Below are positions 36,616 through 47,890 of a DNA stretch of 64,000 nucleotides, piece by piece (position 1 is the stretch's first letter; every line of letters starts with the position of its first letter). The notes under the pieces are model-generated. The model did no database searches, was not told the origin of the DNA, and worked only from the letters and a program-made list of their open reading frames with translations. The position numbers and the translations under genes were made by a program. The DNA comes from Isoetes taiwanensis (taxonomy: Eukaryota; Streptophyta; Lycopodiopsida; Isoetales; Isoetaceae): positions 808,001 through 872,000 of the forward strand of contig JAJEKV010000211.1 in the NCBI GenBank assembly GCA_021234155.1, in the 5' to 3' direction.

Positions 36616-37614
36616 AGGTTGGAAGAGGTTCTAGATTTGGACTTAACCTTGAGACGAAGAAATCATGACCAGCTCGATTGTAAGTTAATAGTATCAATGC
36701 ATCCTAGGGCTCCGATGCACAAAAAACTTTGTCAGTCAAAATTCATGCTAAAGCCGTTCTCCACATCACTTTGAACTGGAAAAATCCAATTGTTAAGCAA
36801 GCATTGTATAACGGTTAGACACTAATAGTAGGTACAATCCCACATGGGAGGCGCGGTGGCCAAGGTCGCCGCAATAAATTTCTTGTATAAATAACGAAGT
36901 TAGGTCATATTTTACTAGCCTGAAAAGACGATAAATAATCACAAAGGTATACCGAATATTGGCAATTCCTTAGTCGCAGCCATGAAGTAGTATAGCAGAT
37001 GGATTTTCGGTCATAAGAGCTTATCCCAATAATGATCAGAACCGATGTGTAGCTTTTAGAAGGCATCTGCGATTCGATTAAAGAAGAGGCGAACATCCAC
37101 AGGTCTGTGCCGTGATTTATTGCACTCTAATTTTTTCGGATTCGTCTAATTTCTTCAACGAACCTTTTTCTCCATTCTGGACGTTGTAAATTATGCTTTT
37201 GGTTCTAGTATTGTTCTTTAATAGGCGCTTTTTGTTTTTCTAGCTGGGGTTGACTGGTAATTGATCCAAAAAAGAATCTGTAAAAAAGAAATATGATTGC
37301 AGAAGTTTAGAGGTAAACCATCATTCTTGTCATCTTTCTGTTTGACCAATATTCTTTGCGTATAATTGTAGCATCTATTTTAAAAGAAAATATGGGCATT
37401 CGAATTTAGAACATAGATCATCATGTTTTTAGGATGAAAGAATGAGCTAAAGTTACTACTAGATAATGCAGGTACTCAAATACAATTACATAATGAGAAC
37501 TAATGGTTATTCCTGTAGGCATTTGATAAAGATTGTGCAGTTCAGGATACAATTTGTTGAAAGTGATCAGTCAATGTATATTTGTACTTAACTTTATTCA
37601 GATTCGTTTTCTAG

Positions 37615-37740
37615 TGTTTATGGAATTATAAAAATCCTCTTGAAAAAATATGCGGCAAAGGGAAGAAGGGAATCGTTTCTGAAAGAATGTTTGATTTTGA
37701 CATCACGACGCCACAAGAAGTTATTGGAGGTATGCCTTGC
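37615..37740 (+). CDS. Putative internal exon of duplicated unknown gene
   Basis: Bounded by TTTTCTAG and GTAAGTAG. 42 codons, phase 0 at both ends, including NPLEKICGKGKKG and FDFDITTPQEVIGGMPC. In copy 2 (47764-47890) the donor is ATAAGT and a net +2 indel breaks the frame, so only this copy could be spliced. Family unknown. Confidence 0.4.
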
Positions 37741-37874
37741 GTAAGTAGTGCTTACTGTCTCATGAATCTGTCCTAGAAGGTGTAATCAACATCCATATGC
37801 CATATTTCACTACTACCTTGGCATCTGCATAAGATGCTTTGTAGCAATGCAAGTTTGGAGGTAATAATTCTTAA

Positions 37875-38289
37875 CCATTGACATTAATTAACATAACCAT
37901 TGGGTCCAACACATTTAAATTAAAATCCCCCTTAAACCCCCTTTGGTTTGGGTGCATATTCACACGGGGGGTGACTCCGGGCAACGAGAGCTGTTGGATA
38001 GGCATATTCACCCCTTATTCCTTAATCTATACCGTACGTAAAGTTCCTCGTTTGTGGGGTATGCAAGTACAAAATTTGCTATACTGTATAATAAGATTCG
38101 CAAAATACTATAAGATTTCAAGCGGAATACTATATGGTGTTGATTTCGTACGTGCAAAATACAATTATGAGGGCTCTCGCTGCCCCTACGCCACCCCCGC
38201 GGTGAATATGCACCCAAACCAAAGGGGTTTAAGGGGGATTTTAATTTAAATGTGTTGGACCCAATGGTTATGTTAATTAATGTCAATGG
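37875..38289. mobile_element. Foldback (MITE-like) element, 415 bp
   Basis: The terminal inverted repeat starts CCATTGACATTAATTAAC at both ends. It is near perfect for about 90 bp (one 1-bp indel) and continues with mismatches to about 125 bp, up to CGAGAGC. The core is about 165 bp. Further AATGTCAATGG half-copies follow at 38290-38340. No transposase. Confidence 0.9.
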
Positions 38290-39138
38290 TAGTTATGTGT
38301 TGGTAGTTAATGTCAATGGTTGTTATGTGTTGGGGGATTTAATTTTTATATGTTGGATGTTAATGGTTTGTGTTGCAAAAAATTTTTTTTGGCCCCTTCG
38401 GGGCCTTTAGGGACGCCCCCCACCGTGTGACAAAAATTTTAGAATTCAAACCAGAAAAAAAACTAGAATTCATTTGAGGCTTTCATCACCTGTAGCTTTT
38501 GAATTTGATCACAATAAAACAAATAGAACATAAGTAAAAGTTACCATAAAGATAGAGCAGATTGATCCCATTATTCTGAAAGTCATAAAGTTTACAACAC
38601 AAATAAAACCCTCTGTTATGTTACTTCCGCTACAACTATTTCTCTTTCACAATGACACCATTGTTTATCAATCCATATGATTTTGGATGCCCCATCTCTA
38701 GCTTAAAGGTAATGCATGATTCACCTTACGGTTCGATTAAAGTTCCAAACCTACAATATAAATGTATTCTTGTGACCCTTTGTTTGACCGATCTGCGTGA
38801 CATGGAAAAAAGGGTGGAATAATCCGCGATCTTTGTGTGCATAAGAATCCGTTTGTTGATTGAAGCTAAAGGCTGGCTGCTATGAACAATCCGGAAGCCA
38901 GAAATATCCAAGAGTTGAAAGCAAACAGAGGGCCTAAACTTGAATCTGCAGCAAATCATAGGAAGGAAACAAAAGGGGGTTTTGCAGCACTACATTGTAG
39001 AATCAGGAAACCAATACCTTGTAAAAAAAATATGCTAACTGAAGAAACATTAAAAAACAAATACCTTTGTAAGTGTGAGCAAAAAATCCATCTCGTGGTA
39101 GTAAAATCCACTCCGGCAATAAGAATCCAAGAGGGCAA
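38290..39138. other. AT-rich stretch, short GC hairpin only
   Basis: GGCCCCTTCGGGGCC at 38391-38405 after a T8 run. No gene was seen. This block lies inside the roughly 1.6 kb present in duplication copy 1 and absent from copy 2. Confidence 0.5.
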
Positions 39139-39301
39139 GTACACATGCACACACATGCACACATGCACATGCACTTGCACTTGCACATGCATATGAACAT
39201 GCACATGCACACACATGCACATGCATGTGCACATGCACACACATGCACATGCATGTGCACATGCACATGCACACACTTGCATAGTGTTCATGCACAAACA
39301 C
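39139..39301. repeat. Alternating purine-pyrimidine GCACAT/ACACATGC array
   Basis: Imperfect repeats of ACATGC, GCACAC and TGCATGTGC over about 160 bp. Almost strictly alternating purine and pyrimidine, therefore Z-DNA prone. ORFs in all frames here are His/Cys/Met simple sequence. Confidence 0.93.
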
Positions 39302-39479
39302 ATGCAGAGAAAGACAACAACCCTCGGATTTTTCCAACCAACGAAAATCAATGGCCCATAAAGGGTGCACTCTAGAAATACTATTTAGTACACCTCAACG
39401 AATACAACAACGAAATCATAGAAAAACCATATGAAAAAGCGTATAAAAATCTAAAAGTAACCCCCTGTTATTATGCTAC

Positions 39480-40870
39480 ATATTGAAATTTCTAAAACCA
39501 AAAAGCAAATATTATTTATGATAGAGGGTTTAAATTTTGAATTCCTCTATGGCATGCATCTAATATCACCTGATGAAACTCTTATTTGGTATTTGGTAGG
39601 CAGCAAAATGGATCTGCATTTGTCACCAAAATGGTACACAAAATGCCTCATGAATGCATGGTAATGGTATTCACATACTCAGATGTGTGATTTTCTAATA
39701 AGTGCAATAGAGGATGGGCTTATTGAAAGATTTGCATACAGTAGCTGCCTGATTTTGTCTAGCAGGCCAAAATATCAATTTGAAAATTTTATCTCCTTTC
39801 AAAATGTGAACTGTAAGTAATGCTAGCCATGGAAAGAATTGGAACTACTAGGGTTCAAATCCCTGGACTTCAGACCTACATTTGTAGATTGTATGGTTCG
39901 TTAAATACTCCACGTTGCTTTTTCTTAGATATTCCACATTATTTTATGTACATATCTTGACGTTTTAATATAAAAACTTGCATGATTTCTTAAGAATGGT
40001 TTTGTATACACAATCAAGAGTCTATCTTGATAAGTTATATAAACCAATACAAGTTCCAATACCAATTAATCCAACAAAGCATCAATAATGATCAAGTTGA
40101 GTATGTCCTACAATATTTATTAAAACTAATACCAATTGCATTGTCCAAAACACCATTGCTTTTTTCTCCATACAGAATAAGTTAAAGGCGTAAGCCTTTA
40201 TCATCACAACTACAAAAATAGGTAGAAATGGCACAAAAGTGATGTTTATGCTCCGCCTTTATACAGAGCATAAATGTCACTTTTGTGTCATTTGGATAGC
40301 ATAAACGTCATAAATGGCACAAAAATGACGTTTATGCTCCGCAAAAAGGCGGAGCCTAAACATCACCTTTGTGCCATTTCTACCTATTTTTGTAGTAGTG
40401 CATCTTGATGGTAAAACCACTTGCAATTAGGTAATATTTTGTAATAAGACATTCAAACACTTTCTTATATGGTTCATATGAAAAAGAGTAGACAACTTCA
40501 TAAGGAAACCACTCTAAGTTGTAGAAATAACTCAATGCCAGAATCATTAATGGTCTATAGCCTTCCATAACTAAAGCATAGCAATAAACCAAATAAACAA
40601 ACTACCATAAAGAAACATGATGGTGAACTATGATAATAAACTAGCAAAAGAAAATAAATATAAGAACTACAGTGTGTAACTAGTAATGCGTATTCAACAC
40701 ATTAACTCACATAGTGATATTGATTTATTATAGTGGTTTTATATAAAAACTACTGTGAAAAAACTGATGACGATTAATTTTTGGGGGCCTTGTGTTTGGA
40801 TTGCTGAACAAATGGAGGAGAAATCCAAGTCATCCGAATATTTGGCTAGACATTGAAAGGTATTGGATTC
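39480..40870. repeat. Segmental duplication B, copy 1, part 3
   Basis: Matches 48026-48893 of copy 2 (AAATTTCTA.AACCAAAAAGC start) and is interrupted by the CACTA-type MITE at 40205. Similarity is lost near 40540-40610, where copy 2 is itself interrupted and resumes at 49942. Confidence 0.85.
40205..40400. mobile_element. CACTA-type MITE, 196 bp
   Basis: Ends CACAACTACAAAAATAGG and (reverse complement) CACTACTACAAAAATAGG, with inverted repeats of about 53 bp through GTGATGTTTA.GCTCCGCC. 3-bp target duplication CAT (40202-40204 and 40401-40403). Copy 2 of the duplication at about 48738-48746 has the uninterrupted site CCTTTATTATCTTGATGG. CACTAC(T)ACAAAA termini and 3-bp TSDs define the CACTA superfamily. 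Confidence 0.92.
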
Positions 40871-41361
40871 ATGGACTCCAAACAAGACTCGAGAGCCACA
40901 ATACCTCAAGCCATAAGGAAGAAGTCTATGATATCTATGGAGGTCCCAAGGGATAAGTGAATCACTACGTAAAATTTCTTCTATAGAGGCGTGGAGATGT
41001 TTGTTCTAGTCATGGAACAATTATGTCCCGCGTTTGAGGCCGCCCAAAGTCGCATTCAATGTGGGCAGGGCCCTATAGACAATGTTGATGTGGTGCATGC
41101 ATCATATATCCAATCGGATACTGCCAAAGGAGCATGACATAGAAACTTGCAATATACTGTTTTCCCCAAAATTAGACATAATCCTAGTTTAATTGATGGT
41201 TAATTATCCTTTCTAGAATGTTTGCTAGTACTCATTTCTTAACTATTTAACGAAGCACGTAGAGAAATCATGATTTGTTTGGGCAAATACTTCCCCTTAT
41301 TACTATCACTATTAGGAACACAACGCTAAAACACGTTTTTTTTTAATGAGAGCCATTGTCC

Positions 41362-42231
41362 TTAGAAGTCAACAGTGATGTCTCTGCCAGGAACACATCC
41401 GCTAGTACTAGTCTTCTTGAGCCCTGAACCATAGGCAAAAAGGGTGGAGTTAATTGCCATAACATTGCTCAATGTTTGGTTGAGGGAGGTTGCTACTGCT
41501 CTCGCAGGAATCTTGAAAAGAGCTCCTCCAGAAGTCTGCATATCCAGATAAGCACCAAGTATTAAATTAGTACCATTTTCTACCAGTGTAAGCATGGAAT
41601 GATAGTGAATACCGTGAGTGCCGTGGTTTTGGCTATTGAGTGCTGAGAGATGTATTGTCTTTGTCTTGTTCCCACATTAAGTTCAAAGTGCATCATTCCC
41701 TTGGAAAAAAAATTGTCACATCACCGGGATATAGAATGTTTAAATGAGGCATCCCTATAAGGAGAATCAAATCAGAAATTGTCTACTATTTTTATGCTTA
41801 ATGATATAGAAGCTGACCTGAGGTATCTACAAAACCCACTTGGAGCGGTCCTCCAGAGATGAGTGTAAGTAACTCACTGGCTCGTGGGTGTGTGTGGGGC
41901 AAGTTAACTCCACATGGCACCATCTTGAATCTTACATAAGTAATACCTTGGGACCTAGAAAAATTACTCACATTATCATTTTTTTTCCGAAACATGCATG
42001 CAAATTCGAGAGCATCTAAAACAGAATTTACGTGTATCCTGGGAAAATATTAGTATTCATTGCTGCCCGAACACCTCCACTATCATGGCTTACATCCCCA
42101 TTAGTGAAAAGGTCTCGAAGCACAAAGTTGGTAACGTTAGCAGGGGTGTCTGTCAATGGATCGGGATCTGCAGCATTGGCAAGGCAGGCAGCTAGTAAAA
42201 CCAAGAGGCTTATGGGATTCAAAAGCGCCAT
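41362..42231 (-). pseudogene. GLP: Germin-like protein gene, third exon frame-broken
   Basis: Minus-strand exons 42231-42032, 41954-41818 and 41754-41362 with GT-AG introns. Residues 1-20 (MALLNPISLLVLLAACLANA) are a secretory signal peptide. Exon 2 carries germin box 1, PHTHPRASELL, with the metal-binding His-x-His...Glu. Exon 3 carries box 2 (YPGDVTIFFP ... GMMHFELNVG), but keeping that reading needs a 1-nt correction in an A8/T8 run (about 41703-41710) and another near 41667. After these the frame runs to TSGCVPGRDITVDF and a stop. Germins are apoplastic cupins with oxalate oxidase or superoxide dismutase activity (family knowledge). It is a young pseudogene or a live gene with homopolymer errors. 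Confidence 0.85.
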
Positions 42232-42263
42232 TTGGTTTGATGTTGTAGCTCTTTCTAGTTGTG

Positions 42264-42271
42264 TTTATATA
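42264..42271 (-). promoter_or_regulatory. TATA box of the germin-like gene
   Basis: Minus strand CTATATAAAC, only 33 nt before the ATG, implying a very short 5' leader. Confidence 0.7.
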
Positions 42272-42805
42272 GTGCAAGAACACTTCGCCTGCACGAAAGT
42301 TGTGGGGTTTCACCTTAAATTATTCAGAGGGTGACGTGAAATAGGAGACTTTTGCAACAACATCGGGTTGTCAAGTCCATAGTTTTTCAACATCATCTTG
42401 TTGTGAAGTTGATAGTGTATGTGTTTTATATAGGATATATATGGATGGGTGGGGTTTCGTTATAGTTTATTGTGGAAACTTGGGTTGGAAGGTGTAAATA
42501 TTGACAGGAAAAGCATTGACTCGATGGATGAACTAACTATAAGCATTGATTGAAAGATACTTAACAGTAGCTATGGTGTCAGAAGGATGTTCATGTGCAT
42601 CGCTAATCTAAGGCTTTGAAGGTGCCACGAATGAAGTAAGTTATAAGCCACGATGGGAGTGCGCCGTCTCATCTGTAGAATTTGACCCACAGGCAGTCGT
42701 GCAAACTTAGCCTGCGCTATTTTTCATGTAATGTCAGTCAGTACCACAGCGATATTTGATGGGTCTAAGACAACGTACCTCCATCGATTTGTAGACTTCC
42801 AATTT

Positions 42806-43266
42806 GCACAGCAGCTCAGGGCCCTTCATGCTGTTGTATACCCGCTGTCATCTGACAGGTTACTCGCCTTCATCATGCACTTTGTTCTAACACTGTGTTC
42901 ACGATTCCACACAGGAAGCTGCTTCCTGAATCATCACAAAGTTCAGACCAGATTTCTTGTTATGCATTGCTTGGTCTTTCTCTCTACATCGCCACAGTTG
43001 GCCATGATTTGTTTCTTCTGTACCATGATGTATTCAGATGCCGCACAAAAATTGATCCATTATTTGCATGTTATATTTTAGTGAGCTGCACAACAATGGT
43101 GGACTGAAAAATCACGCTCAAGAGGGAAAATTACAGTCTCGAAAACAAACAGAAATAGGTCAAAATTGGCTTCTAGGGGCCAATTTCGGCAAGGCAGAGA
43201 GAATCTAACGGTTTGGGAAGTCTAAAATTTTGCAAATTATACTTAGACAAAGAATTTTTTTTCAAG
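42806..43266. repeat. Segmental duplication A, copy 1
   Basis: Near-identical to 54805-55302 (CAGCAGCTCAGGGC start; CTAAAATTTTGC then AAATTATACTT near the end, where copy 2 has about 48 bp more). Open frames inside (42731-43081, 42895-43107) are not preserved cleanly and match no family I know. Confidence 0.92.
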
Positions 43267-43741
43267 GAATGATACTTAATCATTATTTTATATATTGGTA
43301 TATTGGTTAAAGTAGTCTTAGTTAGGATATTGAATTCTTTTGGTAGAGGTTCGAGCTCCCATATTTCATATTCTAAAAACTTGTATAGAGGTTCAATATT
43401 CCTCAAACCCTTAGGCGAAATCGTATTTTATATTTCAAAATCATAGGCGCGTCCAATCATAAATGACTATAAGCGAAACGAGAGGTGCCCAGGGTCCCAA
43501 CATACGATCTGGGTCGTAGGATCGACGAATTCGATGACTATGGTAGTCCATGGTGCACCTCGTTTAGAATATTCTGTGTTTCGGTGGGGGAGGAAAAAAT
43601 AGCATTTAAAGGGAAAAAAAAAATTACCCCACCACATGAATTAATAGTTGTCGTGTTTCTCTGCTATCTTTTTTGAAGGGGTAGCTGTATTCGCCAGAAA
43701 ATCCTTTCTGGAAGGAGGCCGATTATAGGCGCAATGCATCA

Positions 43742-44098
43742 GTGATGGTTGCGGGCAGGGAAACAGGAAGGATCATTTCGCGGCTTGATTATGAAGTTAG
43801 TGGATGCAATCTATTTGCACCCATAAAAAATCGGTCTCCAAATTTTGGTATCTGGCGGAAGAAATCCGGCTCCAAACTTCCTGAATCCAACTGGATCGTG
43901 AAGGTCCAGTTCGAAATCTGCCATCTTCTTCCGAACAACTTAGATCCGGAGAAGATCTTGCCTCATAAATTATCGATGTGCTTCTTAATTTCAACCTGTT
44001 CTATGGAACTTGCCGCTGATTCCTTTGTTCTGTCCCCTTCTTTTTCTTCTTTTACTTCTATGTCTAGCTCTATTTCTGGTATCAAATTCTCAATTTAG
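43742..44098 (+). pseudogene. Copy-2 relic of the hypothetical protein at 30454
   Basis: Keeps VAGRETGRIISRLDYE, NRSPNFGIWRKKSG and NWIVKVQF, then shifts frame relative to copy 1. The upstream part is also disrupted. Confidence 0.6.
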
Positions 44099-44698
44099 GC
44101 TTAATTTTCAAGTTTATAGTTTTTTCACTCATTTAGTCATAAAATATGATGTTTTAGCTCTTTAATCGATCTGGGCTCCTTGCATCTGATGCAATAATAA
44201 GGTATCCTGCATGCTGGAGCAAGTATTTAATATTCCAATCCGTTGTATGTTGGTTTAGCCACAACCAAGTTGTACATATTATTACATACTCTGTAGGTCT
44301 ATGTATTGTTTTAGCTTTTACTCAAGAATCTATATGTGTTGAATTTTTTTATGCCAATTTTCTAGGTGTTCTTCCAATTTTTGGATTACGTGTTTGATTT
44401 ACTCATCCTAGATAAAATTTTGCTAAACCTAGGCAATTTTAAGGCAAATGATTTTGATCCAACCTAGACGTTTTTGAACAAAATTCTAATATAAAAGTTG
44501 ACCAAATTTACATGCGTTTGCGGGCAAGCACTGCTCTGAAGGGGTTTGATGGCTTGGATTGGTTTCAAGGAATTAGGGGTGGATATGATCCCTCCACAGA
44601 AGTTCCTTCCCTAATGTGCCCATAGATTGTGTGTATTTTTGTGGGAAACGGATGCAAGAGCTTGAAGAGCAAGGACATAAAGTAGTGGAAAGAATACA

Positions 44699-45084
44699 TT
44701 GTCGATGCGCTTCTTTCATGGCAACTGTGGCCAATTAACTATTAATATTCTTTGCCTATTAACTTTCCAACCTGTCACAACCATTTGCTCTGCTCTTGAA
44801 CTTGAATCTCCATGGGGTATTACAGATCTTAATTCACTACATAAGGAGTTTTCTTCTGTAGTATTATTAAAGAGCATCCTTGAGGAGTCAATGTTCCAGC
44901 AATAATGAGCACCGCAATTGTTGTCTCTCAACTCAATATTATTATTGTGACACCTCAATCACAACCTAATGAAATGGTGACAACTCATATGCAAGCTAAT
45001 GAGTCAACCCTTTACTTATTAGGCGAGTGTTCAAAAATGAAGGTTGGAAGAGGTTCTAGATTCCTTGAGACGAAGAAACCATGA
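44699..45084 (+). CDS. Two overlapping short ORFs, copy 2 of unknown locus
   Basis: Frame 44699-44905 (ILCLLTFQPVTTICSALELE) ends where the frame 44905-45084 begins (MSTAIVVSQLN, 59 codons, ending RFLETKKP). The second is the longer version of the ORF at 36472. Coding status rests only on frame conservation between copies. Confidence 0.3.
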
Positions 45085-45439
45085 CCAGCTCGATTGCAAG
45101 TTAATAATATCAATGCATCCTACGGGGTCCGAAGCACAAAAAACTTTGTCAGTTAAAACTCTCACGCTAAAGATGTTCTCCACATCACTTTGAACTGGCA
45201 AAATCCAATAATTAAGCAAGCATTGCATCAACAATTAGACATTAATAGTAGGTACAAACCCACATGGGAGGCAGTAAGAGAAATGTTCGTGGCGGCCAAG
45301 GCCGGCCGCAATAAATTTCTTGTATAAATAACGAAGTTGAGTCATATTTTACTAGCCTGAAAAGAGGATAAATAATCGCAAAAGTATACCAAACATCGGC
45401 AATTCCTTAGTCGCAGGCATGAAGCAATGTAGCAGATTT

Positions 45440-47255
45440 TAGCTTTACTATGTGTTGTGCTAAGTTCTTCAGCTGGTTCTATGCTATCAATCATATTTGG
45501 AGCTTGAGCTCTGGTTTTCTTTTGGTGATGATTCAAGGCAGGGTGATCTTTTGTATCCAATAAATAGACTTGATAGTCAAATTGGTATTTTCAGTCAAAG
45601 ATACTAAAAGATCCTACTCTTATAGCGAAAGATATTGTTTGGGGTCTGGGTTCGGGAACTCCTGCAAGACAGCCCTCTGTGAGGACCCTTGGATCAAACA
45701 GGAGAATCTGGGAGCTGTGTCACGCGGGATTTGCAAAAGAACAAGGAAAAGAAAACAAAAAGACAACAGAAACACAAGTGTGCGAAGAAAACTTCTTGAT
45801 ATCAATCAGAGTACATGAGCTCTCACAAGAGAGAGAAAATAATGGAGACAAGAACCAAAACTCATCTAGCCTTTGAATGCTAGCTCTACTCATATATATA
45901 GTACAATGGCCTTTGGCCCAATATAGATACTCTGTCAGATCTCGGTGCCGACTCCTGGAAGGAGGCCTGATTTTCAGGAATGCTGGTGGTGCCTCATGAA
46001 GTGCCTGAAATCACGCTGACGCTGATGGCCCGTCACTTGTCTGTTCTCTGCCTCTTCTTGGGCGTGGCCTTCTGCGTGGTATTCTGCTGGGCTTTTGATG
46101 ACTGACCTGGACCTGGCTTTGGTGCCTTGGCCTTGACCTGGTCCGAGGTATGCATGGATAGTCCTGTACCAGGACGTACAGGACTAACACTCCCCCCCCA
46201 CCAAACGACACTCAGGGGTGAGAAAAGGGGGAACAGTCTCAGATGGTGGAAACCCAGCAACTTCAAAGTCATCTTGGCGTGTATGAGGGCGGTCGCCAGA
46301 GTGATAGTTGGCAATGAGATCTTGTCGTGCCGTGAGAAGCCGTGGAGTGTTGAGACCTATTCTTTGGATGGCGTCAATGAGAAACCCGAGTGCACCATAT
46401 CTTGAGGGGGCACGGTGTGTGCTTCAGCAGGGACAAACTGGCATTCCATGAGAAGACAGGTCTGAAGGCCAAAGGCACTGACGCTGGCATTCGGGTTGCA
46501 ATAATAGATAGGACGCTTTCTGGCAAGAGAACTCAAAAGAAGGCACTTTAAAGCAGCACAAAAACCTGCTTGTCGGTGAACAGATGGATCCAGGAGGTGG
46601 CAGCACGCTCCAAAAAGAAATCAAGACCTGCGACAGTGTGAGTAGGCGTCTGCCAACCTCGCTCATTAGGGATGTAGATCCAATTTTCAGTGTGCCCCAA
46701 GGTAGCGCTATTCTCCCAATTGGAGCGGCGAACAAAACGTGGATCCCAACGGAGATCTGTGGAGATCTGAGCAGGAGTCCAATCAGCATGGCCTTCCATG
46801 ACCTTAGACCAAAAAGGAAGACGCCAATCCGAGGTGAGATATCTGGGGCGTGGGGGTGCACCCAAGGAAGCATATAGAGATTGAGATGTGCCTGTTGGCG
46901 TGGGCTGCTGGGCCTGCTCCCTGAATTCGCGAACAAGGTCTGCATCAAGAGCACGGCACTATTGGCCCAATCAGACCCTGAGAGCATGGTATAAACTGGA
47001 GGTGAGACCCAACCCGTAGGTATAGTTTGACTGTCCAGAAAGGCACGCAGCGTGTTGTAGCCACCCAGGTGCTGTAAGTAAACTTGGGCAAACGGGAGAT
47101 CTTCAGGGTGAGCTAAATTTTTCCGCACCTGTTCTAGTGTCTCTGCTTGCCACAAAGGGAGGTGATGAGCAAGCTCAGGCAGGTACTTAGTGCTTCGAGT
47201 GTTTGCTTTAGCAGGGTCCTGTAAATACTGATTGGTTTGTAATAACAACCAGTGA
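45440..47255 (-). mobile_element. Fragment of an unrelated LTR retroelement
   Basis: A minus-strand polypurine tract (GGTGGGGGGGGAG, about 46202-46190) abuts TGTTAGTCCTGTACG, the start of a 3' LTR running left from 46189, with TATATATA at about 45895. To the right, minus-strand frames 47248-46870 (LEQVRKNLAHPEDLPF, YNTLRAFLDS) and 46865-46548 (SDWRLPFWSKVMEGHADW) form one reading broken by a shift near 46870. They resemble an element-encoded protein, but no domain was recognised. The left LTR limit is unclear. Confidence 0.65.
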
Positions 47256-47763
47256 GCATGCCATGATTTATTGGACTCCTCTAATTTCTTCGGATTTGTC
47301 TAATTTCTTCAACGAACCCTTTACTCCATTCTGGACGTTGTAAATTATGCTTTTGGTTCTAATATTGTTCTTTGATAGGCGCTTTTCGCTTTCCATCTTA
47401 GCTGGGATTGACTGGTATTGATCCAAAAAAGGATCTATAAAAAGAAATATGATTGCAGAAGTTTAGAGGTAAGCCATCATTCTTGTTATCTTTCTGTTTG
47501 ACCAGTATTCTTTATGTATAATTGTAGCATCTATTTGAATATGGGCATTCGAATTTAGAACATAGATCATCATGTTTTTAGGATGAAAGAAGGAGCTAAA
47601 GTTACTACTGGATAATGCATACTCAAATATAATTACATAATGAGAACTAATGGTTATTCCTGTAGGCATTTAATAAAAATTGTGCAGTTCAAAATACAAA
47701 TGTGTTGAAAGTGGTCAGTCAATGTATATTTATACTTAACTTTATTCAGATTCTTTTTTCTAG

Positions 47764-47890
47764 TGTTTATGGAATTATCAAAAATTCCCCTTGAAAACAT
47801 ATGCGGCAAAGGGAAGAAGGGAATCGTTTTTGAAAGAATGTTTGATTTTGACATCACGATGCCGCAAGAAGTTATTGGAGGTATGCCTTG
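47764..47890 (+). pseudogene. Copy-2 relic of the exon at 37615
   Basis: Same acceptor context (TTTTCTAG), a net +2 indel near 47790 and the donor GTAAGT changed to ATAAGT. ERMFDFDIT and PQEVIGGMPC are still readable. Confidence 0.55.

Larger units (their letters stand above)
36196..37874 (+). repeat. Segmental duplication B, copy 1, part 2
   Basis: Resumes the alignment with copy 2 (44625-45430 and 47260-48023) immediately after the Copia TSD, up to GGTAATAATTCTTAA, where the foldback block begins. Confidence 0.88.

Noticed and set aside
38391-38405. Another ENE-like element (GGCCCCTTCGGGGCC after a T-run)
   Set aside because: Only one T-tract; no second facing U-tract or outer stem.
38956-39375. 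Overlapping His/Cys/Met-rich ORFs on both strands
   Set aside because: Simple-sequence translation of the GCACAT array; all frames are open because the repeat lacks stops.
39850-39875. tRNA T-arm like GGTTCAAATCC (also near 48400)
   Set aside because: No matching A box at tRNA spacing; copied along with the duplication.
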